A DNA stretch of 64,000 nucleotides from an uncultured Bacteroidales bacterium (GCA_902792895.1 CADBBK010000011.1:1-64000); one strand, 5' to 3'. Counted from the first letter of the stretch, positions 23,781 through 33,748 are shown. Numbers and translations: made by a program. Notes: generated from the sequence alone by a model not told the origin.

Positions 23781-26700
23781 TCATTTGGTCCAGTTGTCGG
23801 TCAGCAGGAAGTCGATGAGAAGGGTTACGTCACCGACGGTGATCTCGCTGTCCATGTCGCAGTTGGCTGCCTGGGCGTTGATGTCGCTCGTGCTGTAGAT
23901 GCCAAGCAGGAAGTCAATCAGCTTGCTGACGTCATCCATGGTCACATCTCCGTCGTTGTTTACATCGCCACGCAGGTAAGTGGGGCTATCCTCGGGATTC
24001 TCGTCAAGGATAATCTGGAACTGGGTGGCGCTGCTAGCCTGGATGTTGTCGGCATAGGCCTCAAAGGCCTTGACCGTGCCGTTGGCGGCTTTCACGAAGT
24101 GGCTGCCTGCGGCGTTCATGAAGTAGGCATCCTCGACAATCCTGTTGGCAAAGTCGCCGACCACCATGTGGTGGGTGCCGCTCGTGATGGCCGAGGGATT
24201 GGGCTTAACACTCACGTTGTTGGCGCTGAAGATGAAGGTCTTGGCGCGCATATCGGTGCCGTTGGCGCCATCGTAGGGGGCCACGAAGTAGGGCACGTTG
24301 GCCTCAAGGGTGTTACCCATGTATTCGGCCAGCAGACGGGCGTCGTCGGTGCTGTCCTCCTCCTTGTCGAAGTTGCAGATCCACAGGCCCTTGGCGTCGG
24401 TCTTGCTGTGCATCCAGTCGATGGGGGCGCCGTCGGCGGTCACGTTGGTAGCGGCAAAGGGCAGTACCATGGTGCTCCAGCCGCCTTCCTGACCGGCATG
24501 GCGGCCCTTGTTGAAGGTGCGCTCATAGCTGATGTTCTCGGCCGTGAAGCGGTAGGGGGCATAGAAGTCATAGCCGTGCTTAAGCACGATGTCGGTCTGT
24601 GCCACATTGTTCTGGATGACATTCTTGGCCTCGAGTCCAGCAGGGATGTATTTCTCGCCGTTGCCGATGTAATACAGTGCGTTGGGATTGTCATTGGGAA
24701 TGATTGAGGTCAGGTTGAGGCCTTCGAGGCTAACAGCTGCGGCTTCCTCGGGAACACGGATGCCGTTGTAGGGCTTGTAACCCACGCGGTTGCCATTGCC
24801 ATCCCAAACCACAAGACCGCGGTTGATGGTGTAGAACTTGGAGCCACCGGGAGGCACGAGATTGGTGGTCTGTTCGTTCTCGTTGCGGCCGTAGATGTTG
24901 AGCGCATAGACCGAGCCGTAGGCTAGGTTGTCGAACTCGAAGTAGAACGTCTGCGTCTCGCCCGCGGGGATGACCACGTTGCGGCTCAGGTAAGTCACCA
25001 TGGTGCCGTGGTTGTTCTCGTCAACGATGAACAGGGGTGCCAGGATGTAGCGGTTGTACTCACCCTCGGTGTTATTGTTGGTCACATCGACCTTAAACTT
25101 GATGTGGCTGTCGTAGATGTTCATATCCTCGTCGGCGTTCAGGGCATTGATGTCCACACTCAGGTTCATCGGGTAGGTCACGTTGCCGGCGATGGTTACC
25201 GAGCCGGTGCCGGGGATGCCGCTGTTCCATGACGAGTCATAGGTGGACAAGTGGGCATTCTTGGTGCCGGCATTCTTCGGGGTGAAGTTGAAGGTCACCA
25301 CCTTGGTGCCGCCAGCGGGAATCTCGGTCTCGACGACGGTGGTGTACTCACCATACTCGTCCATCTGCTCATTGTCCACATAGAGGAACAACCTGCCGCT
25401 GAAGCGGTCGGCGCTGTTGTTCTTCACCGTCACATGGCACTGCTCGGCGAGGCCTACCTTCTCACCGCCCGTGAATTCAAACTTCATGGACTGGAGGTCC
25501 ACAATAGGATGGTCGGTCATCGTGATCCAGTTGCCATTGATGGTCGCCTCGACATAGTAGCGGTCGCTCTCGATCATGGGGTCCCACACATCACTGCCAG
25601 GGATGCTGCTCACAGGCACAATCTTGTAGGTGCCGTTGGGAAGGTCTTTGCCGAAGGGGTAGGAGACAGAGCTCTGGCTGTCGGGCCAACTGTCGGTAAT
25701 GGAAATGAAATTGGTACCGTAATAGGTCTGGGCAATGATTTCGATGAAGTTGTCGTTGCTGTCATACAGTGCGATGCCGCGCAGGTACTTGGTACCGTCA
25801 TCGATGTGGTCCTCGGCGGTAACCTTTATATAGCGGCGCTTGTTGAGCTTGAAATAGCCGTCATCGCTGCGCTCAAACGAACTCGTGCCCGTGTAGTACA
25901 TGTTGAACACGGTGAGGCGGTGATCCACCGTGGGGGGCACGCCGCTGTAACCAGGCTGGATGCCGATGATGGCGGTCTGATCGATGTTGTAGCCCTCAAG
26001 GCTGGTGGTGGAGCCAATGCCGCCGGCATAAGGATTGAGCACCGACAGCACGAAGTAACCGTCACCAAGGCCACCCCAGCCCCAGTTGATGTGGAACAGG
26101 TCACCGTAGGCATAGCCGTCGCAGACAAACGAGTGTCCGCCGCCGGTGCCGGCACGGCCGTTGTAAATCATGGGACGGCCCTCGACGAGCTCGTTGTAGA
26201 TCATGTCTTCCCAGTCGGCCTGCTCATAGTCGCTGCGGTACACGAGCTTGGCGTCGTAGTTGAAGTATTCGTTCAGTGCAGTGGGAATCTTCGGGTCGCT
26301 GGTGCTCGAAGCGTTGACGCCATACTGCATCTGGGTTGCACAGCCGGCATAGAGCATGAGCCATGCAACGGCTTCTTGCTCGGCTTCGGTCTCGGCACCG
26401 GTGTAATTGTCGCGCATGTTGTCCCAATCAAAGAAGATGGGATCGAGCGGGTCGGTGTCAAATGCACCGTATTGCTCTTTCCAGTAGTAAACAACAAGAT
26501 AGGAAGGAATCAACTGTGTGCAGCGCATGGGGTGCTTATAGTAGTTCATGATCTGTGCCATAGAGGTTGCCACGCAACCCGTGTAGGCCAGTTCGCTGAT
26601 GGTGTCGCCGTTCTCGTCAATGTCCATGAACTCGGGGCAGTGGTTCCAGTAGGGCCCTGCCTGATCCCAGTGGCTGGTAATCAGCGGCGAGATGCTGTTG

Positions 26701-27110
26701 CGGGTGGGTCGGGGAGCGTTCAGCTGCTCGCTCGTTAGGTTCAGCTTGTCGAGAGCATTGATCTGCTGTTCGTAGCCCTCGAGCCATACCCTCATGTTGT
26801 CGGGCACTTTGTTGGGGTCAAAGTTGCCGTTGTCGATATAGCCCAGGATGGGCACCGTGCGGTCGTCGCCCGACACGATGACATAACCCTGGTTGCCCAC
26901 GGTATTAAAGATATAGAAACTGGGTTGTGTTGTTTGTTGGCCGCTGGCAAAACGCGGTGTGCGGCTAACTGGGGTTGACTGCAGGCTGACACCGGCACGG
27001 TGTTGCTGCATGAACTGGCTGGCCGATCTCAAGGCCTGCGTGGGGGTCACCGGAGCCGCCATCGCGATGAGGGCGAGACATAGTGACGCTAACAGTGCTA
27101 ATTTTCTCAT
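23781..27110 (-). CDS. C10 (streptopain/SpeB-like) cysteine protease with dockerin-like C terminus
   Basis: Encodes 1,109 residues. Signal peptide MRKLALLASLCLALIAMA, then a Spi-type propeptide (FYIFNTVGNQGYVIVSGDD), then the papain-like domain with nucleophile Cys near 178 (TGCVATSMAQIMNYY) and His near 326 (GGGHSFVCDGY), followed by HINWGWGG. About 650 residues of beta-sandwich modules follow. The last 70 residues are two dockerin-type EF-hand repeats (GDVNNDGDVTMDDV, then CDMDSEITVGDVTLLID). Relatives such as interpain A degrade host proteins after autoprocessing. A -7-like CAAAAATA lies at 27175-27182. It is likely surface-bound or secreted; the dockerin ends the protein without a Por-type tail. 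Confidence 0.92.
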   Translation of the reverse strand: MRKLALLASLCLALIAMAAPVTPTQALRSASQFMQQHRAGVSLQSTPVSRTPRFASGQQTTQPSFYIFNTVGNQGYVIVSGDDRTVPILGYIDNGNFDPNKVPDNMRVWLEGYEQQINALDKLNLTSEQLNAPRPTRNSISPLITSHWDQAGPYWNHCPEFMDIDENGDTISELAYTGCVATSMAQIMNYYKHPMRCTQLIPSYLVVYYWKEQYGAFDTDPLDPIFFDWDNMRDNYTGAETEAEQEAVAWLMLYAGCATQMQYGVNASSTSDPKIPTALNEYFNYDAKLVYRSDYEQADWEDMIYNELVEGRPMIYNGRAGTGGGHSFVCDGYAYGDLFHINWGWGGLGDGYFVLSVLNPYAGGIGSTTSLEGYNIDQTAIIGIQPGYSGVPPTVDHRLTVFNMYYTGTSSFERSDDGYFKLNKRRYIKVTAEDHIDDGTKYLRGIALYDSNDNFIEIIAQTYYGTNFISITDSWPDSQSSVSYPFGKDLPNGTYKIVPVSSIPGSDVWDPMIESDRYYVEATINGNWITMTDHPIVDLQSMKFEFTGGEKVGLAEQCHVTVKNNSADRFSGRLFLYVDNEQMDEYGEYTTVVETEIPAGGTKVVTFNFTPKNAGTKNAHLSTYDSSWNSGIPGTGSVTIAGNVTYPMNLSVDINALNADEDMNIYDSHIKFKVDVTNNNTEGEYNRYILAPLFIVDENNHGTMVTYLSRNVVIPAGETQTFYFEFDNLAYGSVYALNIYGRNENEQTTNLVPPGGSKFYTINRGLVVWDGNGNRVGYKPYNGIRVPEEAAAVSLEGLNLTSIIPNDNPNALYYIGNGEKYIPAGLEAKNVIQNNVAQTDIVLKHGYDFYAPYRFTAENISYERTFNKGRHAGQEGGWSTMVLPFAATNVTADGAPIDWMHSKTDAKGLWICNFDKEEDSTDDARLLAEYMGNTLEANVPYFVAPYDGANGTDMRAKTFIFSANNVSVKPNPSAITSGTHHMVVGDFANRIVEDAYFMNAAGSHFVKAANGTVKAFEAYADNIQASSATQFQIILDENPEDSPTYLRGDVNNDGDVTMDDVSKLIDFLLGIYSTSDINAQAANCDMDSEITVGDVTLLIDFLLTDNWTK

Positions 27111-27205
27111 TGGCTTAATGTTAATGATATGATGTTAATGATTATTCAAAACCACAGGCTACGCAAATGGATTGCAAAAATATGATTTTTTTTTAAAATA
27201 TACAA

Positions 27206-27239
27206 TTTTGGGCGCAAAAATTTCTTCTTGCGCCCAAAA
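27206..27239 (-). terminator. Terminator of the YitT-family gene
   Basis: Twelve-bp perfect stem: TTTTGGGCGCAA (27206-27217) with TTGCGCCCAAAA (27228-27239). On the minus strand it is followed by a T-rich tract. It separates the YitT gene from the protease promoter. Confidence 0.8.
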
Positions 27240-27316
27240 AAATATGATTTTGTAAAGAAAAAAGCTAGAAAAGTAGCAAAATCACAAACGGCTATGATTC
27301 TTGCTTGCGGTAATTA

Positions 27317-28225
27317 TCAAGCTTCAGGCTGTTGCTGCGCCTTCTTGTTGTGAACGCGCACCTTGAGCTCGTCAAAACCGAAGCCGTAAACGCCGTTGAC
27401 GTTGCTCTGAGTGATGATGGCCTCGCGGTCGATTTCCTTGATGATGCGGAAGATGTTCACGCTCTCGTGCTTGCGGCACATGACCATGACCATCTTGACA
27501 TCGGCCTTGGTGTACCAGCCGGTTCCGTCCAGGATGGTGCAGCCGCGATGGGCCTCCTGAATGATGTTGTCGGCAATTTCCTGCCACTTGTGGCTGATGA
27601 TGAGGAACTGCACGCTTTGGCGCGTGTTGTTGATCACGCGGTCGGCAGCCACCGAGTAGATGACCATGAAGATGAGACCGTAAACGATCTTGTCAATCGA
27701 GTGGAACAGCAGCCACGACGAGCAGATGATGAGCACATCGCAGTACATCATCGTCCGTCCGAACGAGATGGTGCTGTACTTGGCCACCATGGCCGCGATG
27801 ATGTCGGTGCCGCCCGTGCTGCCGCCGTGGGTGAATACCGTTCCCAGTCCCAGACCGCACAACACGGCTCCCAGGATGACGTTCATGAACGGCTGCCCCT
27901 CGACAATGGGATTGGGGAACATTGGTTGCAGCACACCGATAAAGATGGTTGAAATGGTCGCCCCAATGATCGTGCGGAGCACAAACTGCTTGCCCACGCT
28001 GCGGAAAGCAATGATCAGCAGCACAATGTTGATGGCATAGTAAGTGATGGCGACGTTCCAGCCCAGCCAGTAGTGGATCAGTGAGGAAAGACCCGTCACA
28101 CTGCCAATCACAATCTTCTCAGGCAGGATGAATGCGGTGAAACCGAAGGCATAAGATAACAGGCCTAGCGTAATCATCACATAGTCCTTTGCCAAATTCA
28201 AGTATTTTTTACTCGTGTCAGTCAT
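27317..28225 (-). CDS. YitT family membrane protein
   Basis: Encodes 302 residues from the ATG at 28225; the upstream extension lacks sense and crosses the promoter box CAAAATTA (28252-28259). Five to six hydrophobic segments occupy the first 190 residues (including AFGFTAFILPEKIVIGSVTGLSSLI-type and GTVFTHGGSTGGTDIIA motifs, the conserved GGxxGG of the family). A cytoplasmic DUF2179-like domain follows (about 215-295: IISHKWQEIADNIIQE, then GTGWYTKADVKMVMV). Function is not established; a transport or sensing role is assumed for the family. The final residues are Gln-rich. Confidence 0.88.
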   Translation of the reverse strand: MTDTSKKYLNLAKDYVMITLGLLSYAFGFTAFILPEKIVIGSVTGLSSLIHYWLGWNVAITYYAINIVLLIIAFRSVGKQFVLRTIIGATISTIFIGVLQPMFPNPIVEGQPFMNVILGAVLCGLGLGTVFTHGGSTGGTDIIAAMVAKYSTISFGRTMMYCDVLIICSSWLLFHSIDKIVYGLIFMVIYSVAADRVINNTRQSVQFLIISHKWQEIADNIIQEAHRGCTILDGTGWYTKADVKMVMVMCRKHESVNIFRIIKEIDREAIITQSNVNGVYGFGFDELKVRVHNKKAQQQPEA

Positions 28226-28392
28226 ATCGTCGTTATAATGGTTTGTGGCGGCAAAATTACTTAAAAAAATCAGTATTTGAGGGAATTTACCTGATAATTG
28301 GTGCCCGTGATACAAAATTATTGTACCTTTATCGTGTCGAAAGACGCAAAATCCTGCGATTTCACATTATTAAATATATATAGACTAAAGGA

Positions 28393-28737
28393 ATGATTAC
28401 AAGACTATTTTTCTCGGCGCTGGCGGTCCTCATTACCGCCTATACCCTTGACGGCGTGACCGTCGATCCCTGGTGGTGGGCCGTGGTTGTTGCCATCGTG
28501 CTCGGGTTTGTCAACGCATGCATCAAGCCGCTGGTCAAGTTGCTCGCGTTGCCCATCAACTTGTTGACCTTGGGACTGTTCACCTTTGTCATCAACGGCC
28601 TGATGGTCATGTTGTGCTCATGGGTGGTAAAACCCCACTTTGAGGTGGAGAACCTGTGGTGGGCCATGGGCTTCAGCATCGTGCTCACGCTCGTCAGCTG
28701 GCTGCTGCACCTCTTCTTCCCGCCTAAGAAGAAATAA
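28393..28737 (+). CDS. Small membrane protein, phage holin 4 family type
   Basis: Encodes 114 residues with four hydrophobic segments; typical family pieces are LGFVNACIKPLVKLLALPIN and FVINGLMVMLCSWVV. The name holin in this family (PF04020) is historical: most members are chromosomal inner-membrane proteins of unknown role. It begins with an unusual AAAGG Shine-Dalgarno-like run just before the ATG, and a near-consensus -7 box TACCTTTA is at 28324-28331. It ends with a basic PPKKK tail. No phage genes are nearby. Confidence 0.88.
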   Translation: MITRLFFSALAVLITAYTLDGVTVDPWWWAVVVAIVLGFVNACIKPLVKLLALPINLLTLGLFTFVINGLMVMLCSWVVKPHFEVENLWWAMGFSIVLTLVSWLLHLFFPPKKK

Positions 28738-28789
28738 CGGTACTGCCGCAAGGCCTTGCCCTTGCGTGGACGTAACAAGAGACAAGAAA

Positions 28790-28852
28790 ACAATAAATAC
28801 AATAAGCACAGGTTATGGGGATTCAACCCGTTGTGCTTATTGTATTTATTGT
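28790..28852. repeat. Long hairpin element, copy 2
   Basis: Arms 28790-28810 and 28832-28852 are perfectly complementary (21 bp) around a loop that ends in GGATTCAACCCGTT, the same as the hairpin at 631-702. It separates two convergent genes and may terminate both. Confidence 0.8.
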
Positions 28853-28871
28853 CTTGTTATATAGCAGGATG

Positions 28872-29501
28872 CTACTTGTCCTCAAACTTGATGGTGTTGC
28901 GGCTGGTGCTCTCGATGCGGCGGTTGCGCCAGCAGCGGCGGCAGAGGGAGACGTACTTGTCGTCGCCACCAATCTCGACCTGGTTACCGTCGGTGACGAT
29001 GTTGCCCTGAGAGTCGATGCGCGCGTTGATGATGGTCTTGCGCCCGCAGGAGCAGGTGGACTTGATTTCCTCGATGGTGTCGGCGAGTTCAAACAGTCGG
29101 CGTGAGCCCTCGAACAGGTGCGACTGGAAGTCGGTGCGCAGGCCGTAGCACACGACGTTCACGCCGTAGTCGTCGACGATGCGTGCGAGTTGGTCGATCT
29201 GCTGTGCCGAGAGGAACTGTGCCTCGTCGATGAGTATCCAGTCCTTGACCACGAGCGTGGTGTCGAACATCTCCTTGAGCATCATGTAAAGGTCACTGTC
29301 GGGGTAAATCCATGAGCACTTGCGTTCGATGCCAATGCGGGAACGGATAACGTTGTCGTTCTCGCGGTCGTCGATGATGGGTTTCATGCACAGGTACTGC
29401 ATGCCACGCTCCTCGAAGTTGTAGGCCTGGGTGAGCAGCATGGCGGTCTTGGCCGAGCCCATGGTGCCGTATCTGAAGTATAATTTCCCTATTCCGTTCA
29501 T
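28872..29501 (-). CDS. tdk: Thymidine kinase
   Basis: Encodes 209 residues, a type II (TK1-like) enzyme. The P-loop is GTMGSAKT (12-19), the Walker B/lasso entry is DEAQF (92-96), and a zinc site is formed by C150, C152, C187 and C190. It phosphorylates thymidine to dTMP in nucleotide salvage, in the cytoplasm. A -7-like CAAAGTTA lies at 29570-29577. The C terminus has a 15-residue polar extension. The gene is monocistronic, convergent with the holin-like gene. Confidence 0.95.
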   Translation of the reverse strand: MNGIGKLYFRYGTMGSAKTAMLLTQAYNFEERGMQYLCMKPIIDDRENDNVIRSRIGIERKCSWIYPDSDLYMMLKEMFDTTLVVKDWILIDEAQFLSAQQIDQLARIVDDYGVNVVCYGLRTDFQSHLFEGSRRLFELADTIEEIKSTCSCGRKTIINARIDSQGNIVTDGNQVEIGGDDKYVSLCRRCWRNRRIESTSRNTIKFEDK

Positions 29502-29849
29502 GTTGTTGTTTTAATATGCTGATTTTCAGGTTAATCTGGCGCTTGTGCCGTTGGCGCCAAGGCCGACAACAAAGTTAGTGTATTCCTGCCACACGGCTGC
29601 AATTTTTTGGCTAAAAAGTTATTAACATAGGTTTTAGGTTTTAGCTGTTAGCTATTAGGTGTTGGGTGTTAGGTGTTAGGTGTTTGCTATTAGGGGGTGA
29701 TTATAAAAAGACGCAATGGCGGCATGCCACAGGGGGCTGCTGCCATTGCGGTGTATTGCTGCAGGGAGGTCTCGATGTCTAAGGCCGTTGCCGTTGGTGG
29801 TGTCGGCCTCTGAGCCCGTCCTTGAGCGCTCTAGGGACGTCGGCTAGAG
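29502..29849. other. Gene-free interval: tdk promoter, TTAGG-type repeats, terminator
   Basis: No gene is seen. From right to left on the minus strand it holds the terminator at 29712-29750, a run of heptamer-like repeats at about 29632-29695 (GTGTTAGGTGTTAGG on the plus strand, A/C-rich on the minus strand), and the tdk promoter at 29570-29577. Confidence 0.6.
29712..29750 (-). terminator. Rho-independent terminator after the zinc-ribbon gene
   Basis: CGCAATGGC (29712-29720) pairs with GCCATTGCG (29742-29750). On the minus strand the stem is followed by TCTTTTTATAA. Confidence 0.8.
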
Positions 29850-30620
29850 TTATTTGTTCTTGGCGTCCTCGGGAGCGATGCCTACCAGCTCGGGGTCGAT
29901 GAGGATGCGTCCGCAGTACTCACAGACGATGATCTTCTTGTGCATCTTGATCTCCATCTGGCGCTGAGCGGGGATGCGGTTGAAGCATCCGCCACAGGCG
30001 TTGCGCTGAACGACGACGATGCCCAGACCGTTGCGGGTGTTCTTGCGGATGCGCTTGAACGCGGTCAAGAGGCGCTCCTCGATTTTGTTCTCCTGCTTCT
30101 TGGCCTTCTCGCGCAAGGTTTCCTCCTTCTGCTTGTTCTCGGAGACGATCTCGTTGAGCTCGTTTTTCTTCTCCTCGAGAGCATGCTCGCGGTCGGTGTA
30201 CATCTCCTTGGCCTTCTCAATCTCGGCCTGCAGGACCTCGATGCGGCGAGCGACCTCGTTCATCTTCTTCTCGGCGAGCTCGATGTTCAGTCCCTGGTAC
30301 TCGATCTCCTTGGTGAGGAAGTCATACTCACGGTTGTTGCGCACATTGTCCTGGTCGGCGGTGTACTTGGCGATGAGGGCTTCGGCCTGCTGCTTGATGT
30401 CGCGGTTGCGTGCCAGCTCTTCCTTCTGGAGTGCGATTTCGTCCTCGTACTTGGCCACGCGGGTGTGCAGACCGGCGATTTCGTCCTCGAGGTCCTGTAC
30501 CTCCTGGGGCAACTCGCCTCTCAGCGTCTTGATGGCGTCAATTTCCGAGAGTTTTTGCTGCAAGTCGTAAAGGGCCTTGAGTTTTTCTTCAACAGAGAGT
30601 TCTTTCTTGGGTGTTGCCAT
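29850..30620 (-). CDS. Coiled-coil protein with C4 zinc ribbon (CT398-like)
   Basis: Encodes 256 residues. Residues 10-200 are a long antiparallel coiled coil rich in Glu, Lys and Leu. The C-terminal zinc ribbon has C209-GG-C212 and C233-EY-C236. This is the C4-type zinc-ribbon/CT398 family, which in bacteria is usually encoded beside the Nif3-like gene, as here. Structures suggest a hook-shaped protein; the biological role is unknown, possibly in RNA or flagellar-type assembly in other phyla. An A/C-rich leader (AAAACTTAC-type repeats on the sense strand) precedes the ATG, and a -7-like CAAAGGTA lies at 30774-30781 within the end of the Nif3 gene. Confidence 0.9.
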   Translation of the reverse strand: MATPKKELSVEEKLKALYDLQQKLSEIDAIKTLRGELPQEVQDLEDEIAGLHTRVAKYEDEIALQKEELARNRDIKQQAEALIAKYTADQDNVRNNREYDFLTKEIEYQGLNIELAEKKMNEVARRIEVLQAEIEKAKEMYTDREHALEEKKNELNEIVSENKQKEETLREKAKKQENKIEERLLTAFKRIRKNTRNGLGIVVVQRNACGGCFNRIPAQRQMEIKMHKKIIVCEYCGRILIDPELVGIAPEDAKNK

Positions 30621-30726
30621 AAATTTAAGTTTTAAGTTGTGAGTTTTAGGTTGTAAGTTTTAAGCGTGGTTGGTGTCGCCTTTGGAAGGTAAAAACCGTC
30701 TTAAAACTAAAACCTTAAAACTTGAC

Positions 30727-31527
30727 TCATATATAATTCACTTGGTTTGTTTCGTTTTTAGCGAAATGGACTGCAAAGGTAGGATTTTTTTTCTGAATAA
30801 TCTCTAAAAAAATCTCTTTTGTGAAGTGTTCGCTCTCGTAGTGGCCAATGTCGGCCACGACGATGCGCTGTGCGTTGTCTAGGAAATCGTGGTAGCGCAT
30901 GTCGGCGGTGACATAGAGGTCGGCCCCCATGTCAACGGCCTTGTCGAGCAGGAAACCGCCTGCGCCGCCGCACAGGGCTACGCGCCTGACGATGCGGTCG
31001 CCGTCGCCGCTGTAGCGCACGGCACCCACCTCGAAGGCCTCCTTGACGCGACGCAGCACGTCGCGCGCGGGCATCGGCTCGATGTTGCCGATGACGCCGC
31101 AGCCGGCTGTCGCGCACTGCTCCGTGCCGTAGGGGGGCACCTGGTTATCGTCCAGGAACTGGACATCGGTCATGCCGATTTTGTCGGCCATGCGGAACGA
31201 CACCCCTTGCCAAGCGCTGTCCATGTTGGTGTGTGCGCTGTAGATGGTGATGTCGTGCTTGATGGCCATGGCCACGGTGCGCTCGACGGGTGTGCGGCCC
31301 ATGATTTTCTTCAGGCCGCGGAAGATGAGCGGGTGGTGTGAGATGACCAGGTTGTAGCCGCGGTCGATGGCCTCGGCAACCACAGCCTCGGTGGCATCGG
31401 TACACAGGAGCACGCCCGTGACCTCGGCCTCGGGGTCGCCCACCTGAATGCCCGCGTTGTCCCACTCCTCCTGGAGCCGCAAGGGGGCATACTGCTCGAT
31501 GGCATCGGTGATTTCTCTCGTCTTCAT
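30727..31527 (-). CDS. Nif3-like dinuclear metal centre protein
   Basis: Encodes 266 residues, a short form lacking the inserted PII-like domain of longer members or having it only reduced. Metal ligands fit the family: H64-H65 in VISHHPLIF, SAHTNMDSA near 96-104, and the C-terminal HYESEHFT. These proteins form toroidal hexamers with two metal ions per subunit; proposed activities include GTP cyclohydrolase I type 2 and phosphodiesterase, none settled. It lies between aspS and the zinc-ribbon coiled-coil gene, on the same strand, with repeat-rich spacers of about 85 and 106 bp. Confidence 0.93.
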   Translation of the reverse strand: MKTREITDAIEQYAPLRLQEEWDNAGIQVGDPEAEVTGVLLCTDATEAVVAEAIDRGYNLVISHHPLIFRGLKKIMGRTPVERTVAMAIKHDITIYSAHTNMDSAWQGVSFRMADKIGMTDVQFLDDNQVPPYGTEQCATAGCGVIGNIEPMPARDVLRRVKEAFEVGAVRYSGDGDRIVRRVALCGGAGGFLLDKAVDMGADLYVTADMRYHDFLDNAQRIVVADIGHYESEHFTKEIFLEIIQKKNPTFAVHFAKNETNQVNYI

Positions 31528-31612
31528 TTGTTTTAGCTGTTAGCTATTAGCTATTAGCCTTTAGCCGCCACTTGTTGAATGGCTACTAAGGGCTAACAGC
31601 TAACGGCTATGT
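31528..31612 (-). promoter_or_regulatory. A/C-rich heptamer leader before the Nif3-like gene
   Basis: On the sense strand repeated TAGCTAA and GGCTAA units lead directly to the ATG at 31527. The sequence is poor in G-pairing and lacks a Shine-Dalgarno motif; it is similar in design to the leader at 22534-22575. Confidence 0.5.
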
Positions 31613-33394
31613 TCAAATTTTGTTCTCGGCCTTGAGGCGCTCGCGGTCCACGTCGATGTAGAGTTCGTCGAGCTGACTCTGGTCCACGGGGCTGGGCGCG
31701 TCGAGCATGACGTCGCGGCCGCTGTTGTTCTTGGGGAAGGCGATGCAGTCGCGGATGCTGTCCAGGCCTGCCATGATCGACACGAAGCGGTCGAAGCCGA
31801 ATGCCAGACCAGCGTGGGGAGGTGCACCGTACTTGAACGCGTTGATCAGGAAGCCGAACTGTGCCATGGCGCGCTCGGGGGTGAAGCCCAGGATGTCAAA
31901 CATCTTGGCCTGCAGCTTGCCGTCGTGGATACGCAGGCTGCCGCCGCCCACCTCGATGCCGTTGCAAACGAAGTCGTAGGCCTTGGCACGCACGCGCTCG
32001 GGATGCTCGTCGAGCAGGGGGATGTCGTCGGGGTTGGGCATGGTGAACGGGTGGTGCGTAGCCATCAGGCGCTGCTCCTCGTCGCTCCACTCAAACAGCG
32101 GGAAGTCGATAATCCACAGGCACTCGAACTTGTCCTTGTCCCTCAGGCCCAGGCGGTCGCCCATCTCCAGGCGCAGGGTGCACAACTGCACGCGCGTCTT
32201 GTTGGCATTGTCGCCGCTCATGATGAGCACGAGGTCACCGTCCTTGGCGCCCATCTTCTCCTTGAGCTGCTGCCAAACGGCGGGCTCGTAGAACTTGTCG
32301 ATGCTGCTCTTGACGGTACCGTCGGCGTTGAACTTGACGTAAACCAAGCCCTTGGCGCCCACCTGCGGACGCTTCACGAACTCTACCAGGCCGTCGAGCT
32401 GCTTGCGCGTGTAGTCGGCGCAGCCGGGAGCGCAGATGGCACCGATGTAGGCTGCCTCGTTAAACACGGGGAATGTGCCCGTGCCCTTGAGCACGTCGTC
32501 CACCTCGACAAACGTCATGCCGAAGCGGCGGTCGGGCTTGTCGCTGCCGTACAGGCGCATTGCGTCATGCCATGTCATCTGCTCGAGCTTCTCGGGCAGG
32601 TCCACGCCGCGCACTTTCTTGAACAGGTGACGTGCCAGGCCCTCAAACACCTCGATCACGTCCTCCTGGTCCACAAAGCTCATCTCGCAGTCGATCTGGG
32701 TGAACTCGGGCTGGCGGTCGGCGCGCAGGTCCTCGTCGCGGAAGCACTTGGCAATCTGGAAGTAGCGGTCAAAGCCGGCTACCATCAGCAGCTGCTTAAG
32801 CGTCTGCGGACTCTGGGGCAGTGCGTAGAACTGGCCGGGGTTCATGCGCGAGGGCACGATGAAGTCGCGTGCGCCCTCAGGCGTGGAACCGATCAGGATG
32901 GGGGTTTCCACCTCCAGGAATCCCTTGTCGTCAAGATAGTTGCGGATGAGGATGGCCATGTCGTGGCGCAACTCCAGGTTGCGGCGCACAGCATTGCGGC
33001 GCAGGTCCAGATAGCGGTACTTCATCCTCAGGTCGTCGCCACCGTCGGTGTTGTCCTCGATGGTGAACGGCGGCGTGATGCTCTCGCTCAGGATGTTCAG
33101 CTTGCTGGCGATGATCTCGATGTCGCCGGTGGGGATGTTGGCATTCTTGCTCGAACGCTCGGCAACGGTGCCCACCACCTGGATGACATACTCGCGGCCC
33201 AGGTGATTGGCCTGTTCGCATAGGTCAGCGTCAACCTCGTTGTTAAACACGATTTGAGTGATGCCATAACGGTCACGCAGGTCCACAAAGGTCATGCCGC
33301 CCATCTTGCGGGTGCGCTGTACCCAGCCTGCCAGGGTGACGACTTCGCCCACATTGGCCAGACGAAGTTCGCCGTTAGTCTTGGTTCTGTACAT
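31613..33394 (-). CDS. aspS: Aspartate--tRNA ligase
   Basis: Encodes 593 residues, normal for the bacterial type. The OB-fold anticodon-binding domain opens the protein ([20 protein letters not shown]), followed by class II motif 2 ([18 protein letters not shown]), the bacterial GAD insertion domain in the middle, and motif 3 ([13 protein letters not shown]). It charges tRNA-Asp with aspartate in the cytoplasm. A -7-like CAAAGTTA lies at 33454-33461. The tRNA-Asp gene itself is 5 kb away on the same strand. Confidence 0.97.
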   Translation of the reverse strand: MYRTKTNGELRLANVGEVVTLAGWVQRTRKMGGMTFVDLRDRYGITQIVFNNEVDADLCEQANHLGREYVIQVVGTVAERSSKNANIPTGDIEIIASKLNILSESITPPFTIEDNTDGGDDLRMKYRYLDLRRNAVRRNLELRHDMAILIRNYLDDKGFLEVETPILIGSTPEGARDFIVPSRMNPGQFYALPQSPQTLKQLLMVAGFDRYFQIAKCFRDEDLRADRQPEFTQIDCEMSFVDQEDVIEVFEGLARHLFKKVRGVDLPEKLEQMTWHDAMRLYGSDKPDRRFGMTFVEVDDVLKGTGTFPVFNEAAYIGAICAPGCADYTRKQLDGLVEFVKRPQVGAKGLVYVKFNADGTVKSSIDKFYEPAVWQQLKEKMGAKDGDLVLIMSGDNANKTRVQLCTLRLEMGDRLGLRDKDKFECLWIIDFPLFEWSDEEQRLMATHHPFTMPNPDDIPLLDEHPERVRAKAYDFVCNGIEVGGGSLRIHDGKLQAKMFDILGFTPERAMAQFGFLINAFKYGAPPHAGLAFGFDRFVSIMAGLDSIRDCIAFPKNNSGRDVMLDAPSPVDQSQLDELYIDVDRERLKAENKI

Positions 33395-33608
33395 TGTCAG
33401 TTAATTCTTGTATTGATATTGTTGTAATGATTGTTATTGTCGTTTTAAACATACAAAGTTACTACATTCTTGCCACAATTGCTGCCCTAGCGGCAAAAAA
33501 AATTGAAAATCACATGAAATGGCTTGTCCCGTGGGAATATCGAGGTGCCTTGATTCCTGCCAAAGGCAGGCTGCATCGTAGAATTGCAAGCAAAAAAAGT
33601 GATTTTTG

Positions 33609-33640
33609 TTTGGCACTTCGCTCGACTTGCACTACCTTTG
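33609..33640 (+). promoter_or_regulatory. Promoter of tRNA-Pro
   Basis: TTTG at 33609-33612 (-33) and TACCTTTG at 33633-33640 (-7) with a 20-bp spacer, a full consensus match, 21 bp before the mature tRNA. Confidence 0.8.
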
Positions 33641-33661
33641 CACCGCTAAAAACGCATCGTT

Positions 33662-33736
33662 CGGGGTGTAGCGCAGTCCGGTTAGCGCGCCTGCTTTGGG
33701 AGCAGGAAGTCCCTGGTTCGAATCCAGGTACCCCGA
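33662..33736 (+). tRNA. tRNA-Pro (anticodon TGG)
   Basis: Complete cloverleaf: acceptor CGGGGTG (33662-33668) pairs with TACCCCG (33729-33735), discriminator A at 33736; anticodon stem CCTGC/GCAGG with loop TTTGGGA, anticodon TGG at 33697-33699; T-arm GGTTCGAATCC is intact. CCA is not encoded. It has its own promoter and is followed by a hairpin at 33749-33790. Confidence 0.95.
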
Positions 33737-33748
33737 CAACAAATATAG

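Noticed and set aside
24298..26738. Several plus-strand frames up to 495 codons
   Set aside because: All lie opposite the C10 protease gene and mirror its codon bias.
28393..28737. Evidence for a prophage from the holin-like gene
   Set aside because: This family is mostly chromosomal and no other phage gene is in the window.
31814..33223. Open frame of 469 codons on the plus strand
   Set aside because: Antisense to aspS, which has all class II synthetase motifs.
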